Below, one piece after another: positions 15,577 through 24,800 of a stretch of DNA of 53,846 nucleotides. Location: contig JAEZCN010000102.1 of assembly GCA_023433515.1 (NCBI GenBank), positions 1 through 53,846 on the forward strand. The letters are read 5' to 3'. Numbering within the stretch: the stretch's first letter is position 1; each line of letters starts with the position of its first letter. This DNA is from Pseudomonadota bacterium. Lineage in GTDB: Bacteria; Pseudomonadota; Gammaproteobacteria; Steroidobacterales; Steroidobacteraceae. The notes beneath the pieces are model-generated. The model made no database searches, was not told the DNA's origin, and saw only the letters and a list, made by a program, of their open reading frames with translations. A program made the position numbers and the translations under genes.

Positions 15577-15973
15577 AACGCGAGCGCTGGAACGTGGGCA
15601 GGCCGTCGCCGAACTTCACCCACCCGATGTCGTCGCTGAGCCAGGAATGATGCGTCGGCGGAAATGCCCATGGCGCGTCGAGACTGCAGGTCGTGACGTC
15701 GACGAAGTCCGGCGTATCGACATGTTCGTAGACCAGCGGCGAGCCGCACGCGCCGCAAAAGAACCGCCGGACCTTGGGGGACGATTCGAACGACTGCGGG
15801 GTGCCGCGCGTGAAGCGGAATTCCGCCTTCGCGAACGTGACCCAGGCCACCACCGGCGATGCCGCGGAACGCCGGCATGACTGGCAGTGGCAGATCATGC
15901 TGTTCGCGGGATTGGTTGTCGCCGAATAGCGAATCGCGCCGCACATGCAGCCGCCCTGAATGTCCTGGTTCAC
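15560..15973 (-). CDS. GFA-domain protein (glutathione-dependent formaldehyde-activating/CENP-V family)
   Basis: 137 residues from GTG 15973, which has GGGAGG at ideal spacing; longer in-frame starts upstream add non-homologous sequence across a terminator. Zinc ligands are in family order: GGCMCG (Cys9, Cys11), CHCQSC (Cys28, Cys30, Cys33) and FFCGACGSPL (Cys73, Cys76). The Mss4-like fold binds two zinc ions. The name derives from Paracoccus Gfa, but most relatives have no proven activity. It is followed directly by the overlapping GNAT gene. Confidence 0.9.
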   Translation of the reverse strand: MNQDIQGGCMCGAIRYSATTNPANSMICHCQSCRRSAASPVVAWVTFAKAEFRFTRGTPQSFESSPKVRRFFCGACGSPLVYEHVDTPDFVDVTTCSLDAPWAFPPTHHSWLSDDIGWVKFGDGLPTFQRSRFGDPS

Positions 15974-16012
15974 CGTGCCTCCCTGATTGGGCGCAAAGCT
16001 TACCGGGCACGG

Positions 16013-16043
16013 AAAAAAAAAGAGCCCCGCAATGCGGGGCTCT
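16013..16043 (-). terminator. Rho-independent terminator downstream of HDOD gene
   Basis: On the minus strand AGAGCCCCGC, loop ATT, GCGGGGCTCT is followed by eight T residues (16020-16013). It is the only clear stop signal for the minus-strand HDOD gene, which ends 157 bp upstream, so it leaves a long 3' untranslated stretch (16044-16199). Confidence 0.85.
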
Positions 16044-16199
16044 GGTCGCGCGGAAACGGGGGTCTTGTTCCGCAGCTTTCGGTCTGCGGATCCCGGTAGG
16101 GTTCCAGGATCCACGAATACCTTGTGTCACGAGGGCGGAATTTCTCTCACCCTCACAACGTATTTGTTTCGCGGATTGGGAATCGGGTGCCGGATCGGC

Positions 16200-17300
16200 T
16201 CAGGCGGGGCCCCGCAGGTACGCCTGCGCGAGCCGATCCCAGAGGCGCTGCAATTCGGCGCGGGGGCCCTCCCCCGTGATGCAGATCGCCCGGGCCTCGT
16301 GCTCGGTCAGCCGGCCGAGACGGCACAGGACGATCAACGCCCCGGCCACCCGCCCGAATTTCAGCGACCGGCCGAGTGAGTTCTCGAGCTGCAGTTCCGC
16401 GGCCAGGGTCTGGCTTTCGAGCGCGTATTGGACCCGTTGCGGCAGCTCCCAGCTCTGGGCGATACGCCCGGCCGTCGGCGCCACCCAGGTTTCGAGCAGG
16501 CGGGCAATGCTCGCCGAGTCCGGGGTCAGCTGCGGATGCGCGGCGAACTGGTCGCGCACGATGCGGAACACGACGATGGCCGAGAGCCCATACAGGAGCC
16601 CGATGAGCTGCGAGATGAAGGGCTCGGCCTTTTCGATCTGCTTCGCGTGGTGTTCCGCGGCAACCGACGCGTACAACGTGTGCTCCCAGACGAGTTCGGG
16701 AAACCGGGAGAAGGGCCCTGAACCCGAGGTCATCACCGGCTGCAGCAACGCAGTCGTGATGATCGAGCGGATGCCTTGCACGCCCACCAGCGTCACCGCG
16801 CGGTCGATGCTCTCGACCGGCAGGCTGTTCACGCGGTACGCGGGGCTGTTCGCGATGCGCAACAGGTTGCCCGTGAGCGCGGGATCCTGCGCGATGATGC
16901 GCGCGATTTCGAGCATGGGCGCCTCGCCATCGTTCACCGTCGCGAGCAGTTTCGGCAGCAGCGACGGACGACGCGGAATGTATTCCGGGCGCGCCTCGAT
17001 CTTTTCGAGGATGTCCGCGACGGCCTTGAATACGGGCGCGTGATCCGGGTTCGGCGACTTGCTCAGCGCCTCGCGAGGACCGTCATCGAGCGCATACGCG
17101 ACGAATCGACGCAGCGACTCGCTCCAATTGAAGCTCGCGGCATCACCGGGCCTGCCGCCCGTGAGTGTGCGGTTCGAACCGGTCGTGGACGTGATTGGAT
17201 CCGGCGGCTCCGGCTTTTCGCGCGTCGCTCGAATCCAGAACACGACCCCCGCGACGGCCGCGAGCGCTCCCCCAATCAGCACGGATAGACCGAGACTCAT
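16200..17300 (-). CDS. Membrane-anchored HDOD-domain protein
   Basis: 366 residues. One N-terminal membrane helix (LSVLIGGALAAVAGVVFWI) and a flexible Thr/Ser/Gly linker lead into an HDOD domain from about 115: LPKLLATVNDGEAPMLEIARIIAQDPALTGNLLRIANSPAY is spread over several helices, then AVTLVGVQGIRSII. HDOD modules are catalytically silent relatives of HD phosphohydrolases and usually act as scaffolds in signalling. No GGDEF, EAL or kinase domain is fused here. The C-terminal 100 residues are helical. It is monocistronic, with a long trailer to the terminator at 16013-16043. Confidence 0.88.
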   Translation of the reverse strand: MSLGLSVLIGGALAAVAGVVFWIRATREKPEPPDPITSTTGSNRTLTGGRPGDAASFNWSESLRRFVAYALDDGPREALSKSPNPDHAPVFKAVADILEKIEARPEYIPRRPSLLPKLLATVNDGEAPMLEIARIIAQDPALTGNLLRIANSPAYRVNSLPVESIDRAVTLVGVQGIRSIITTALLQPVMTSGSGPFSRFPELVWEHTLYASVAAEHHAKQIEKAEPFISQLIGLLYGLSAIVVFRIVRDQFAAHPQLTPDSASIARLLETWVAPTAGRIAQSWELPQRVQYALESQTLAAELQLENSLGRSLKFGRVAGALIVLCRLGRLTEHEARAICITGEGPRAELQRLWDRLAQAYLRGPA

Positions 17301-17351
17301 TTGCGCGAGGCTACCCGTTCGCGGGGCCCCGCCGCCAGCCGTGATCGATCC

Positions 17352-18119
17352 CTACTGGTTTACGACCTTGGCGCTCGTCATTCCGGGATACGCCGTGGCG
17401 CGCCGGTTGAGCGGCATGTCGTACGTCACGCTCGCGCCGTACGCCTCGGGTGCCTGCGGGTCGTTGCGCAGCTTGTCGAAGGTCAGCAGCCGCGTTCCGA
17501 GCATGAAGCTCTCCTTGATGTCGTGCGACACCATGAAGATGGTCATGCGGTTCTCGGCCCAGACCTTGAGGATGAGCTCGTGCATGTCCTGGGTGACGCC
17601 GGGATCGAGCGCGCCGAACGGCTCGTCGAGCAGCAGGATCTTCGGCTTGCAGATCACGGCCTGCGCGATCGACATGCGCTGCTGCATTCCGCCCGAGAGC
17701 TGTGCGGGATAACGGTCGCGCGCATGCGCGAGTCCCACCGACTCGAGCATCGCGAGCGCTGCCTCGCGCGCTCGGCGACGCGCGGCGCCGAACAGCCTGC
17801 CGATGAGCTTCGACTGCTGTAGCTCGAGCCCGAGCATCACGTTCTCGAGCACGGTCAGGTGCGGGAACGACGAATAACGCTGGAACACGACGCCGCGGGC
17901 CGGATCGGGTTCGGGACGGATCGGCATGCCGTCGATCAGGATCTGTCCGCGCGTCGGGTGCTCCATGCCGAGCAGCATCTTGAGGAAGGTCGTCTTGCCA
18001 CAGCCCGAAGCGCCGATGATCGTCACGAACTCGTGATCGGCGATCTCGAGCCGCAGGTTTTCCAGCACGACCGTCGAGCCGTACTCCTTCCAGACATTGC
18101 GGACGGATACGGTGGCCAT
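17352..18119 (-). CDS. ABC transporter ATP-binding protein (NitT/TauT type), guanidine uptake
   Basis: 255 residues from ATG 18119, which overlaps the permease stop (TGATG). Walker A GASGCGKT (36-43), Q-loop VVFQRYSSF (about 78-86), ABC signature LSGGMQQR (141-148), Walker B ILLLDEP (161-167), D-loop ALDPG and H-loop MVSHD are intact. A C-terminal extension of about 45 residues follows the core. It would energise import together with the permease and binding protein encoded upstream. The subfamily handles sulfonates, nitrate, pyrimidine precursors and similar ions. The guanidine assignment rests on the riboswitch and the neighbouring catabolic operon. Confidence 0.92.
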   Translation of the reverse strand: MATVSVRNVWKEYGSTVVLENLRLEIADHEFVTIIGASGCGKTTFLKMLLGMEHPTRGQILIDGMPIRPEPDPARGVVFQRYSSFPHLTVLENVMLGLELQQSKLIGRLFGAARRRAREAALAMLESVGLAHARDRYPAQLSGGMQQRMSIAQAVICKPKILLLDEPFGALDPGVTQDMHELILKVWAENRMTIFMVSHDIKESFMLGTRLLTFDKLRNDPQAPEAYGASVTYDMPLNRRATAYPGMTSAKVVNQ

Positions 18120-18934
18120 CAGCGTTCCGGCTCCGCCCAGCGGAAGCCGCGCGCGCGTAACAGCCTCAGCAATGCGTCCGTGGCGACCGCGAGCAGCGTG
18201 ATCCAGAGGACGTACGGCAGGATCACGTCCATCGCGAGGTAACGCCGTACGAGGAAGATGCGATAGCCGAGCCCCTCCGTCGAGGCGATGGCCTCGGCCG
18301 CGATGAGGAACAACCAGGCCGAGCCCATCGACAATCTCAGCGAATCGATGAGCCGCGGCCACATCTGCGGCAGCACCACACGCCAGACGATCTGCCACGT
18401 GGAGGCGCCGAGCGTCTGCACCTTCACGAGCTGTTCCTTGGGTAGTTCGGCCACGCGCAGCGCCAGATCGCGCGCCACGCAGGGCGCGGTCCCGATGACG
18501 ATGAGCGCGACCTTCGCGGTCTCTTCGAGACCGAGCACGATGAACAGGATCGGCAGGACCGCGAGCGGCGGGATCATCGCCACCGTGTTGAGCAGCGGCG
18601 AGACGAGCGCGCGCACGCGCGGCACCACGCCGATCGCGATCGCGAGCGTCAGCGCCGAGACGGCGCTGATCAGCAACGCCGTGCCGATCCGGCGCAGACT
18701 GGCCCAGGTATCCACCCAGAACAGCACCTGGCCGCTGCGCTTGTCCTCTTCGAACGCGTAGCCGTGGAACGTCTCGGCGATCGTGCCGAGCGCGGGCAGC
18801 AGCTTGTCGTTTTCGTTCTCGGCGAGCCTGAGGCTGGACGCGACGACGTAGAGGACGAGCAGCGCGACGAAGGGCAAGGCGCCCAGGGCGAAGCGCGCGC
18901 CCCGCCCCGGGTGCTGATTGATGAGTCGACGCAT
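18119..18934 (-). CDS. ABC transporter permease (NitT/TauT type), guanidine uptake
   Basis: 271 residues with about six hydrophobic segments. The cytoplasmic coupling loop typical of this family is seen at VKVQTLGASTWQIVWRVVLP, and the later AEAIASTEGLGYRIF segment is typical of SsuC/TauC-like permeases. It forms the inner-membrane channel with the ATPase encoded after it. The start ATG 18934 lies 27 bp after the binding-protein stop. Substrate inference is from context only. Confidence 0.92.
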   Translation of the reverse strand: MRRLINQHPGRGARFALGALPFVALLVLYVVASSLRLAENENDKLLPALGTIAETFHGYAFEEDKRSGQVLFWVDTWASLRRIGTALLISAVSALTLAIAIGVVPRVRALVSPLLNTVAMIPPLAVLPILFIVLGLEETAKVALIVIGTAPCVARDLALRVAELPKEQLVKVQTLGASTWQIVWRVVLPQMWPRLIDSLRLSMGSAWLFLIAAEAIASTEGLGYRIFLVRRYLAMDVILPYVLWITLLAVATDALLRLLRARGFRWAEPER

Positions 18935-18961
18935 GACGTCCCCCTCGACGACGTGCGTTTC

Positions 18962-20053
18962 TTACAGCTGGCCGTCGGCGGCCTGCTTCATCCAGGTCGG
19001 ATCGAAGCGCAGCTTGATGTTCGACTTGTCGCCGAGCGTGACGCCCCCCGGAAAAGCGATGCCCACCACGTCGACGGACTTCGCGCCTTCACCCAGCAAC
19101 CCATGATCGAAGGAGAACTTGCGCACGAGGTCCATCTTCTTGACGAGGTCGGGGCTGGAGGTCGCGGCCACCGCGGCGGCCGGTGTCCAGTACATGTAGG
19201 TGGTCGCGAGCTGGCCCTTGAATCCCGCGAGGTCGGTGCCCGAAGCCTTGGCCATCGATTCGAGCGCGGCGGTGCTCTTCGCGTCCTTGCCCTGCATCAG
19301 CGCCATCGTCTCGTACCAGGCGCCCGCGAGCGCCTTGCCGAGCTTCGGATTGGCCTTGAGCACGTCGCTGTTCACGATCATGAGATCGAGGATCTCGCCC
19401 GGGGTCTTGCTCGAATCGAATACGAGCGTGGTCTTGGGAACGGCCGTGATCTCCGACAGCAGCGGCTTCCAGGTGACGACGGACGTGACGCTCGAGGCGG
19501 CGAACGCAGCCACCATGTCGGCATCCGAGGTGTTCACGACCTTGATGTCGCGCTCGGCGAGGCCGACGGTGTCGAGCGCGCGCGCGAGCAGGTAGTGAGA
19601 CACGGAGAGCTCGACGAGATTGACGTTCTGGCCCTTGATGTCGGCGAGTTTCCTGCCCGCGCCCTTGAGCACGATGCCGTCGTTGCCATTGGAATAGTCG
19701 CCGACGATGAGCGCGGTGGAATCGACGCCGCCCGCGGCCGGGATCGTCAGCGCGTCCATGTTGGTCATCACGCAGGCGTCGTATTGGCCCGCGGTGTACT
19801 GGTTGATCGACTCGACGTAGTCGTTGATCTGGGTGAGCTCGATCTTGATGCCGTACTTGTCGGCCCACTTCTTGAGGATGCCGCTCTGTCCGGCGTAGTC
19901 CCAGGGCATCCAGCCGACGTAGATGCTCCAGGCGACTTTGAATTCTGTCTTGTTTCTTGTCTCTTCTTGGGCGGCGTTCGCCGAATGCGAGGCCGTCAAT
20001 GCGAAGGTTGCGAGCACGAAGGAAATGAGTGCGCGCGAAAAGGTACGAGCCAT
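18962..20053 (-). CDS. ABC transporter periplasmic substrate-binding protein, guanidine-riboswitch controlled
   Basis: 363 residues from ATG 20053, preceded by GGGAG. A Sec signal peptide (ALISFVLATFALTASHSANA) is followed by an NMT1/TauA-type solute-binding fold: FKVAWSIYVGWMPWDYA, KKWADKYGIKIEL, a GQYDACVMTNMDAL ligand-cleft region and ALIVGDYSNGNDGI. Relatives of this kind are often labelled urea-carboxylase-associated ABC transporter proteins. The guanidine-I riboswitch 36 nt upstream makes guanidine or a close relative the likely ligand. The in-frame open stretch further upstream is the riboswitch RNA itself and is not coding. Confidence 0.93.
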   Translation of the reverse strand: MARTFSRALISFVLATFALTASHSANAAQEETRNKTEFKVAWSIYVGWMPWDYAGQSGILKKWADKYGIKIELTQINDYVESINQYTAGQYDACVMTNMDALTIPAAGGVDSTALIVGDYSNGNDGIVLKGAGRKLADIKGQNVNLVELSVSHYLLARALDTVGLAERDIKVVNTSDADMVAAFAASSVTSVVTWKPLLSEITAVPKTTLVFDSSKTPGEILDLMIVNSDVLKANPKLGKALAGAWYETMALMQGKDAKSTAALESMAKASGTDLAGFKGQLATTYMYWTPAAAVAATSSPDLVKKMDLVRKFSFDHGLLGEGAKSVDVVGIAFPGGVTLGDKSNIKLRFDPTWMKQAADGQL

Positions 20054-20088
20054 GAGAGTCTCTCCCGTGTTGTTTAGGTCATGAGGCA

Positions 20089-20192
20089 TCTCCCGGGCTT
20101 TTGTCCCGCCGTGTATCCCCGGCGCGTCCCTGCGTGCCAACGGACTGCGTCTCTCGGACCAGCGTTGATCGCTCAACCGGAACCCTAGACGC
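20089..20192 (-). ncRNA. Guanidine-I (ykkC) riboswitch
   Basis: Read on the minus strand, the RNA has every conserved block of the class. P1 is GCGUCU...AGACGC (20192-20187 with its partner near 20148). Then come CUAGGGUUCCG, CUGGUCCGAGAGACGC, a variable stem, ACACGGCGGGA, and the invariant AAAAGCCCGGGAGA at the 3' end (20089). Class knowledge: it binds guanidinium and turns expression on. The SBP start codon lies 36 nt downstream. No terminator hairpin with a T-run lies between, so control is probably at translation, or through a structure masking GGGAGAG. I am very sure of the class from the match of all consensus blocks. Confidence 0.95.
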
Positions 20193-20211
20193 ACATTCTG
20201 CGGATCAAATT

Positions 20212-20227
20212 TGCAAGAGGTGTGCCG
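20212..20227 (-). promoter_or_regulatory. Sigma-54-type promoter of guanidine transporter operon
   Basis: Minus strand CGGCAC-ACCTC-TTGCA against consensus TGGCAC-N5-TTGCW: one mismatch, and exactly 10 bp between the GG and GC elements. The predicted start (about 20201) is 9 nt before the 5' end of the riboswitch P1 stem, just where a leader promoter should be. No convincing sigma-70 promoter is seen. Confidence 0.75.
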
Positions 20228-20276
20228 CGCTCCCGCCGCGCGATCCGGCGGTCGGCTCACCACGCAGCGCGATGTC

Positions 20277-20293
20277 TGCACCAACTACATGCA
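20277..20293. promoter_or_regulatory. NtrC-like enhancer site between divergent sigma-54 promoters
   Basis: TGCACCAACTACATGCA is a 17-bp imperfect dyad. The left half equals the NtrC half-site (TGCACCAAC as in glnA), and the right half keeps the TGC. It is centred about 84 bp upstream of the leftward and 116 bp upstream of the rightward predicted transcription starts, which are enhancer distances. Confidence 0.5.
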
Positions 20294-20374
20294 ATCAATC
20301 CGCCGGCGGCACGCTTCGAGTGCAACTCGCCGGGCATTCCGCCCCGAAGGACGTGATGCAGGCGCGCATCGTGC

Positions 20375-20390
20375 TGGTACATCCCTTGCA
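20375..20390 (+). promoter_or_regulatory. Sigma-54-type promoter of guanidine catabolic operon
   Basis: TGGTAC-ATCCC-TTGCA, one mismatch to TGGCAC-N5-TTGCA, with the exact 10-bp GG-GC spacing. The predicted start near 20401 leaves a 31-nt untranslated leader before the ATG at 20432, too short to hold a riboswitch. Confidence 0.75.
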
Positions 20391-20431
20391 CTCCGCCTCA
20401 CCAAAGTCGTGCACAGGTCGGCGAAAGAACG

Positions 20432-21133
20432 ATGCTCTGGGAAGAAGAAGTCATTGGGGGAACGCATTGGTCGGGGGTGCTGCGGCGCGGAACGGCGCTG
20501 CGACTCACCGCGCGCGCGGATGATGCGAACGTCGCCGCCCTCTTCTACAGCCGCGAGCAGCCGCTCGAGCGCTACAACATGGCGGACACGCTCAAGGCGC
20601 AGCACACCGCGCATCTGACGACCGGCTGCGTGTGTTACTCGGACATGGGGCGCATCCTCTGCTCCGTCGTGGCGGACACCTGCGGCTGGCACGATCCGCT
20701 CTGCGGCCTGACGGACTCGGAATCGTTGACGAAGCGCTACGGGGCCACGCGCTTCCAGGAACAACGCAACGCCCGCTACGTGAGCGGGCGCGAAGCGATG
20801 CTGGTCGAGCTCGGCAAGTACGGCCTGGGCGAACGCGATCTCGTGGCGAACATCAATTTCTTCAGCAAGGTCGTCGTAGGCGACGACGGCGTCATGCGCC
20901 TTTCGCCGGGGCACTCGAAAGCCGGCCAATACGTCGAGCTGCGCTTCGAGATGGACACCATCGTGCTGTTGCACGCCGGGCCGCATCCGCTCGCAGCCGG
21001 CCCCAACTACTCGCCCGCGGGCATCGGCCTCGCCGCGCGCCGCGTGGAATCGCCCACCGCCGCCGATCCCTGCCGCACACGCTGCCCGGAGAACACGCGC
21101 GGATTCATCAACACCGAGCGGCATTACGCATGA
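20432..21133 (+). CDS. DUF1989 protein UAAP1, carboxyguanidine deiminase subunit (CgdAB type)
   Basis: 233 residues. Family hallmarks are THWSGVLRRG, ALFYSREQPLERYNMADTLKAQ (in two blocks), CYSDMGRIL and the DTCGWHD motif with Cys84 and His87, then NINFFSKV. Such proteins were first named urea-amidolyase-associated proteins 1 and 2. Published work on guanidine-using bacteria showed that a heteromer of the two (CgdAB) deiminates carboxyguanidine on the way to allophanate. It is the first gene of the plus-strand operon, 31 nt after the predicted sigma-54 start, and overlaps the next gene by ATGA. Confidence 0.92.
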   Translation: MLWEEEVIGGTHWSGVLRRGTALRLTARADDANVAALFYSREQPLERYNMADTLKAQHTAHLTTGCVCYSDMGRILCSVVADTCGWHDPLCGLTDSESLTKRYGATRFQEQRNARYVSGREAMLVELGKYGLGERDLVANINFFSKVVVGDDGVMRLSPGHSKAGQYVELRFEMDTIVLLHAGPHPLAAGPNYSPAGIGLAARRVESPTAADPCRTRCPENTRGFINTERHYA

Positions 21134-21759
21134 GCGGCGCATCGATCGACACCGTCGTTCCGGCCGGCGAACCGTGGATGGGCGTCGTACGCGCCGGGCA
21201 GCTGTTCCGCATCGTCGACCTCGAGGGAAACCAGGCGGTCGACACGTTGTTCTACAACGCGCACGACACGGGCGAGCACTACAGCGCGCAGAACACGATC
21301 CAGGCGCAGCAAAGCATCTATCTGACTACCGGCACCACGTTGCTGACGAACCGCGGCCGGCCGCTGCTGAAGATCGAAGACGACACCTGCGGTCGGCACG
21401 ACACGCTCGGCGGCGCGTGTTCCGCGGAAAGCAACACCGTGCGGTACGCGCTCGAGAAGCGGCACATGCACAACTGCCGCGACAGCTTCCTGCTGGCGCT
21501 GGCGCGGCACGAAGACGCGGGAGGCCCGCGTCTCACCAAGCGCGATCTGCCGTCGAACATCAACTTCTTCATGAACGTACCCGTCACGCCCGAAGGCGGC
21601 CTGCGCTTCGCGGACGGAATCTCCGCCGCCGGCCGCTACGTCGAACTGCGCGCGCTCATGGACGTGCTCGTGCTGATTTCGAATTGCCCGCAGCTCAACA
21701 ACCCCTGTAACGCGTACAACCCGACGCCCGTACGCGTCATGACCCGGGAGCGCGCGTGA
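21130..21759 (+). CDS. DUF1989 protein UAAP2, carboxyguanidine deiminase subunit (CgdAB type)
   Basis: 209 residues from ATG 21130, which overlaps the UAAP1 stop. It is a paralogue of the preceding protein: GVVRAGQLFRIVDLEGNQ, TLFYNAHDTGEHYSAQNT, then DTCGRHD (Cys87, His90) and NINFFMNVPV. It is the partner subunit of the deiminase that converts carboxyguanidine, the product of guanidine carboxylase, releasing ammonia. An open frame beginning 500 bp earlier belongs to an out-of-frame reading of UAAP1 and was dropped. A 100-bp gap with two 12-bp palindromes (21758-21769, 21769-21780) separates it from the carboxylase. Confidence 0.92.
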   Translation: MSGASIDTVVPAGEPWMGVVRAGQLFRIVDLEGNQAVDTLFYNAHDTGEHYSAQNTIQAQQSIYLTTGTTLLTNRGRPLLKIEDDTCGRHDTLGGACSAESNTVRYALEKRHMHNCRDSFLLALARHEDAGGPRLTKRDLPSNINFFMNVPVTPEGGLRFADGISAAGRYVELRALMDVLVLISNCPQLNNPCNAYNPTPVRVMTRERA

Positions 21760-21859
21760 ACGCGCGTTCCCGCCGGCGGGACGACCCGCCTGGAAACATC
21801 TTCAACGCCGGGACGACCTGGCGCAGTCCCCCGGGAAATGGAAGGGATCGAACTGCGCT

Positions 21860-24800
21860 ATGCTCCAGAAAATACTGATCGCCAATCGCGGCGCCATCGC
21901 GTGCCGCATCCTCCGTACCGTGAAGGCGATGGGGCTGCGCTCCGTCGCGGTGTATTCCGAGATCGACGCCAACGCACCACACGTGCGCGAAGCGGACGAG
22001 GCCTGGCTACTCGGCCCCGCGCCCGCGGCCGAAAGTTACCTGCGCCAGGATCGCATCCTCGAGATCGCGAAGCTCTCGGGCGCCGAGGCGATCCACCCGG
22101 GATACGGCTTCCTCTCCGAGAACGCGGAGTTCGCCGCCGCCTGCGAGCAGGCCGGCATCGCGTTCATCGGTCCGACGCCCGCGCAGATGCGCGACTTCGG
22201 ACTCAAGCACACAGCGCGCGAGCTCGCTCAACGCAGTGGCCTGCCGCTGCTTCCCGGCACCGACCTGTTGCAGGACCTGCCCGCCGCACTCGCGGCCGCG
22301 GAGGAGATCGGCTACCCGGTGATGCTCAAGAGCACCGCGGGTGGTGGCGGAATCGGCATGCGCCGTTGCGACACGGCGCGCGAGCTCGAGGAATGTTTCA
22401 CCGCCGTGCAGCGGCTCGCGGCCGGGAACTTCAGGAATGCCGGCGTGTTCCTCGAGAAGTTCGTCGCGCGCGCGCGGCACATCGAGGTGCAGATTTTCGG
22501 TGACGGCCGCGGGAGCGTCGTCGCGCTCGGCGAGCGCGACTGCTCCGTACAGCGGCGCAACCAGAAGGTCATCGAGGAATCTCCCGCGCCGAACCTTTCC
22601 GAAACGGCCCGCCGCGAGCTGCACGCCGCGGCCGCGAAGCTCGGCGGCGCCGTCGGGTACCGCTCCGCGGGCACGGTCGAGTTCGTCTACGACGTCGACG
22701 AGCAGAAGTTCTACTTCCTCGAGGTGAACACCCGGCTGCAGGTCGAACACGGCGTCACCGAGGAAGTCAGCGGCATCGATCTCGTCGCCTGGATGATCCG
22801 CACGGCGGCGGGCGCACCGCCCGATCTCTCCACGCCATTCGAGCCTCGCGGCCACGCGATCCAGGCGCGCGTGTATGCCGAGGATCCGGCGCGCAATTTC
22901 CGCCCCGCGAGCGGGGTACTCACCCAGGTCAAACTACCGGCCTCGCGCAGGAACGGCGAGCCGAGCGACATCCGCTTGGACGCGTGGATCGAGGCCGGCA
23001 CCGAGGTCAGCGCGTGGTACGACCCGATGCTGGCGAAAGTGATCGCGCGCGGCGAAACCCGCGAGCAGGCGCGCGCGAATCTCGCGCGTGCGCTCTCCGG
23101 TTCGCGCATCGACGGCATCGAAACCAACCTGTCCTACCTGGTTTCGATCCTCGCGGATCGGACTTTCATCGCGGGCGAGCAGACCACGGCGATGCTCGCC
23201 CGTCACACGTCGAACATTCCGAGCATCGAAGTGCTCTCCCCCGGCACGCTGACCACGGTGCAGGACTGGCCGGGGCGCCTCGGCCTCTGGGATGTCGGCG
23301 TGCCGCCGTCCGGCCCCATGGATTCGCTCGCGCTGCGGCTCGCGAACCGCATGGTCGGCAACGAACCGGGCGCGGCCGGACTCGAGATGACGGTCACCGG
23401 CGCGACGTTGCGCTTCGACGCGGATGCCGTGATCGCGCTTGCCGGCGCGCAGATGACCGCGACGCTCGACGACGACGCGATCGACTTCTGGGAGCCGATC
23501 GCGGTGAGACGCGGCAGCGTGCTGGCGCTCGGCAGGATTCGCGGCGCGGGACAACGCGCCTATCTCGCGGTACGCGGCGGATTCGACCTGCCCGAGTATC
23601 TGGGCAGCCAGTCGACGTTCACGCTCGGACAGTTCGGCGGTCACGGCGGGCGCGCGCTGCGCACGGGCGACGTGTTGAGACTGAAACGCGACGACCTGTC
23701 CACCGAAGGTTGCGCGCGGATACCCGATTTCGAGCGGCCTGACTACTCGCACACGTGGCGCATCGCCGTGAACGACGGGCCGCACGGCGCTCCCGACTTC
23801 TTCACGCCCGACGACATCGCGACGTTTTTCGCCACCGAATGGGAAGTGCACTACAACTCGAGCCGCACCGGCGTGCGGCTCATCGGCCCGAAGCCGAGGT
23901 GGGCGCGCGCCGACGGCGGCGAAGCGGGTCTGCATCCCTCGAACATCCACGACAATGCCTACGCGATCGGCAGCGTGGACTTCACGGGCGACATGCCGGT
24001 GATTCTCGGGCCGGATGGCCCCAGTCTCGGCGGCTTCGTGTGTCCGGTGACCATCGTCGACGACGAGTTGTGGAAAGTCGGCCAGCTTCGTCCGGGCGAC
24101 AAGGTGCGCTTCGTTCGTTACGCGAAGCCCGCGGAACGGCCCGAGAATCCCTCCGTCATCCTGACGCTGCCGGCCACGGCGAATCACGCGGACATCTGCA
24201 TCCGCCGCGCGGGAACCGGCAACCTGCTGGTCGAGTTCGGTGCGCCCGTGCTCGATCTCGTGTTGCGCTTCCAGGTCCAGGCGCTGCTCGAATCTCTCAA
24301 CGCACGCCGCGATGCGGCCATCATCGACCTCACGCCCGGCATCCGCTCGCTGCAGGTTCACTTCGATCCGTCGCGCAAGTCCGCGAACGCGGTCATCGAC
24401 ACGCTGCTGGCGGCGATCGGCAAACTACCGAACGTCGCCGAGATGCGGCTGCCGAGCCGCATCGTGCACCTGCCGCTGTCGTGGGACGATCCGGCCACGC
24501 AGCTCGCGACCGAAAGATACAAGTCGGTGCGCGCGGACGCGCCCTGGTGCCCGGACAACATCGAGTTCATCCGGCGCATCAACGGCCTTTCGTCCCGCGA
24601 GGAAGTGCGCGACATCGTGTTCGGCGCGAGTTATCTCGTGATGGGCCTGGGTGACGTCTATCTCGGCGCGCCGGTCGCGACGCCGCTCGATCCGCGGCAC
24701 CGCCTCGTCACGACCAAGTACAACCCGGCGCGCACGTGGACGCCCGAGAATGCCGTCGGCATCGGCGGCGCCTATCTATGCGTGTACGGCATGGAGGGAC

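Noticed and set aside
20196..20431. Second guanidine riboswitch for the rightward operon
   Set aside because: None of the guanidine-I blocks, nor ACGR-loop hairpins of the other guanidine classes, is visible on the plus strand, and the predicted leader is only 31 nt.
22934..24361. 475-codon minus-strand frame within the carboxylase
   Set aside because: Complementary shadow of the carboxyltransferase domain, with Arg/Ala/Val-rich noise.
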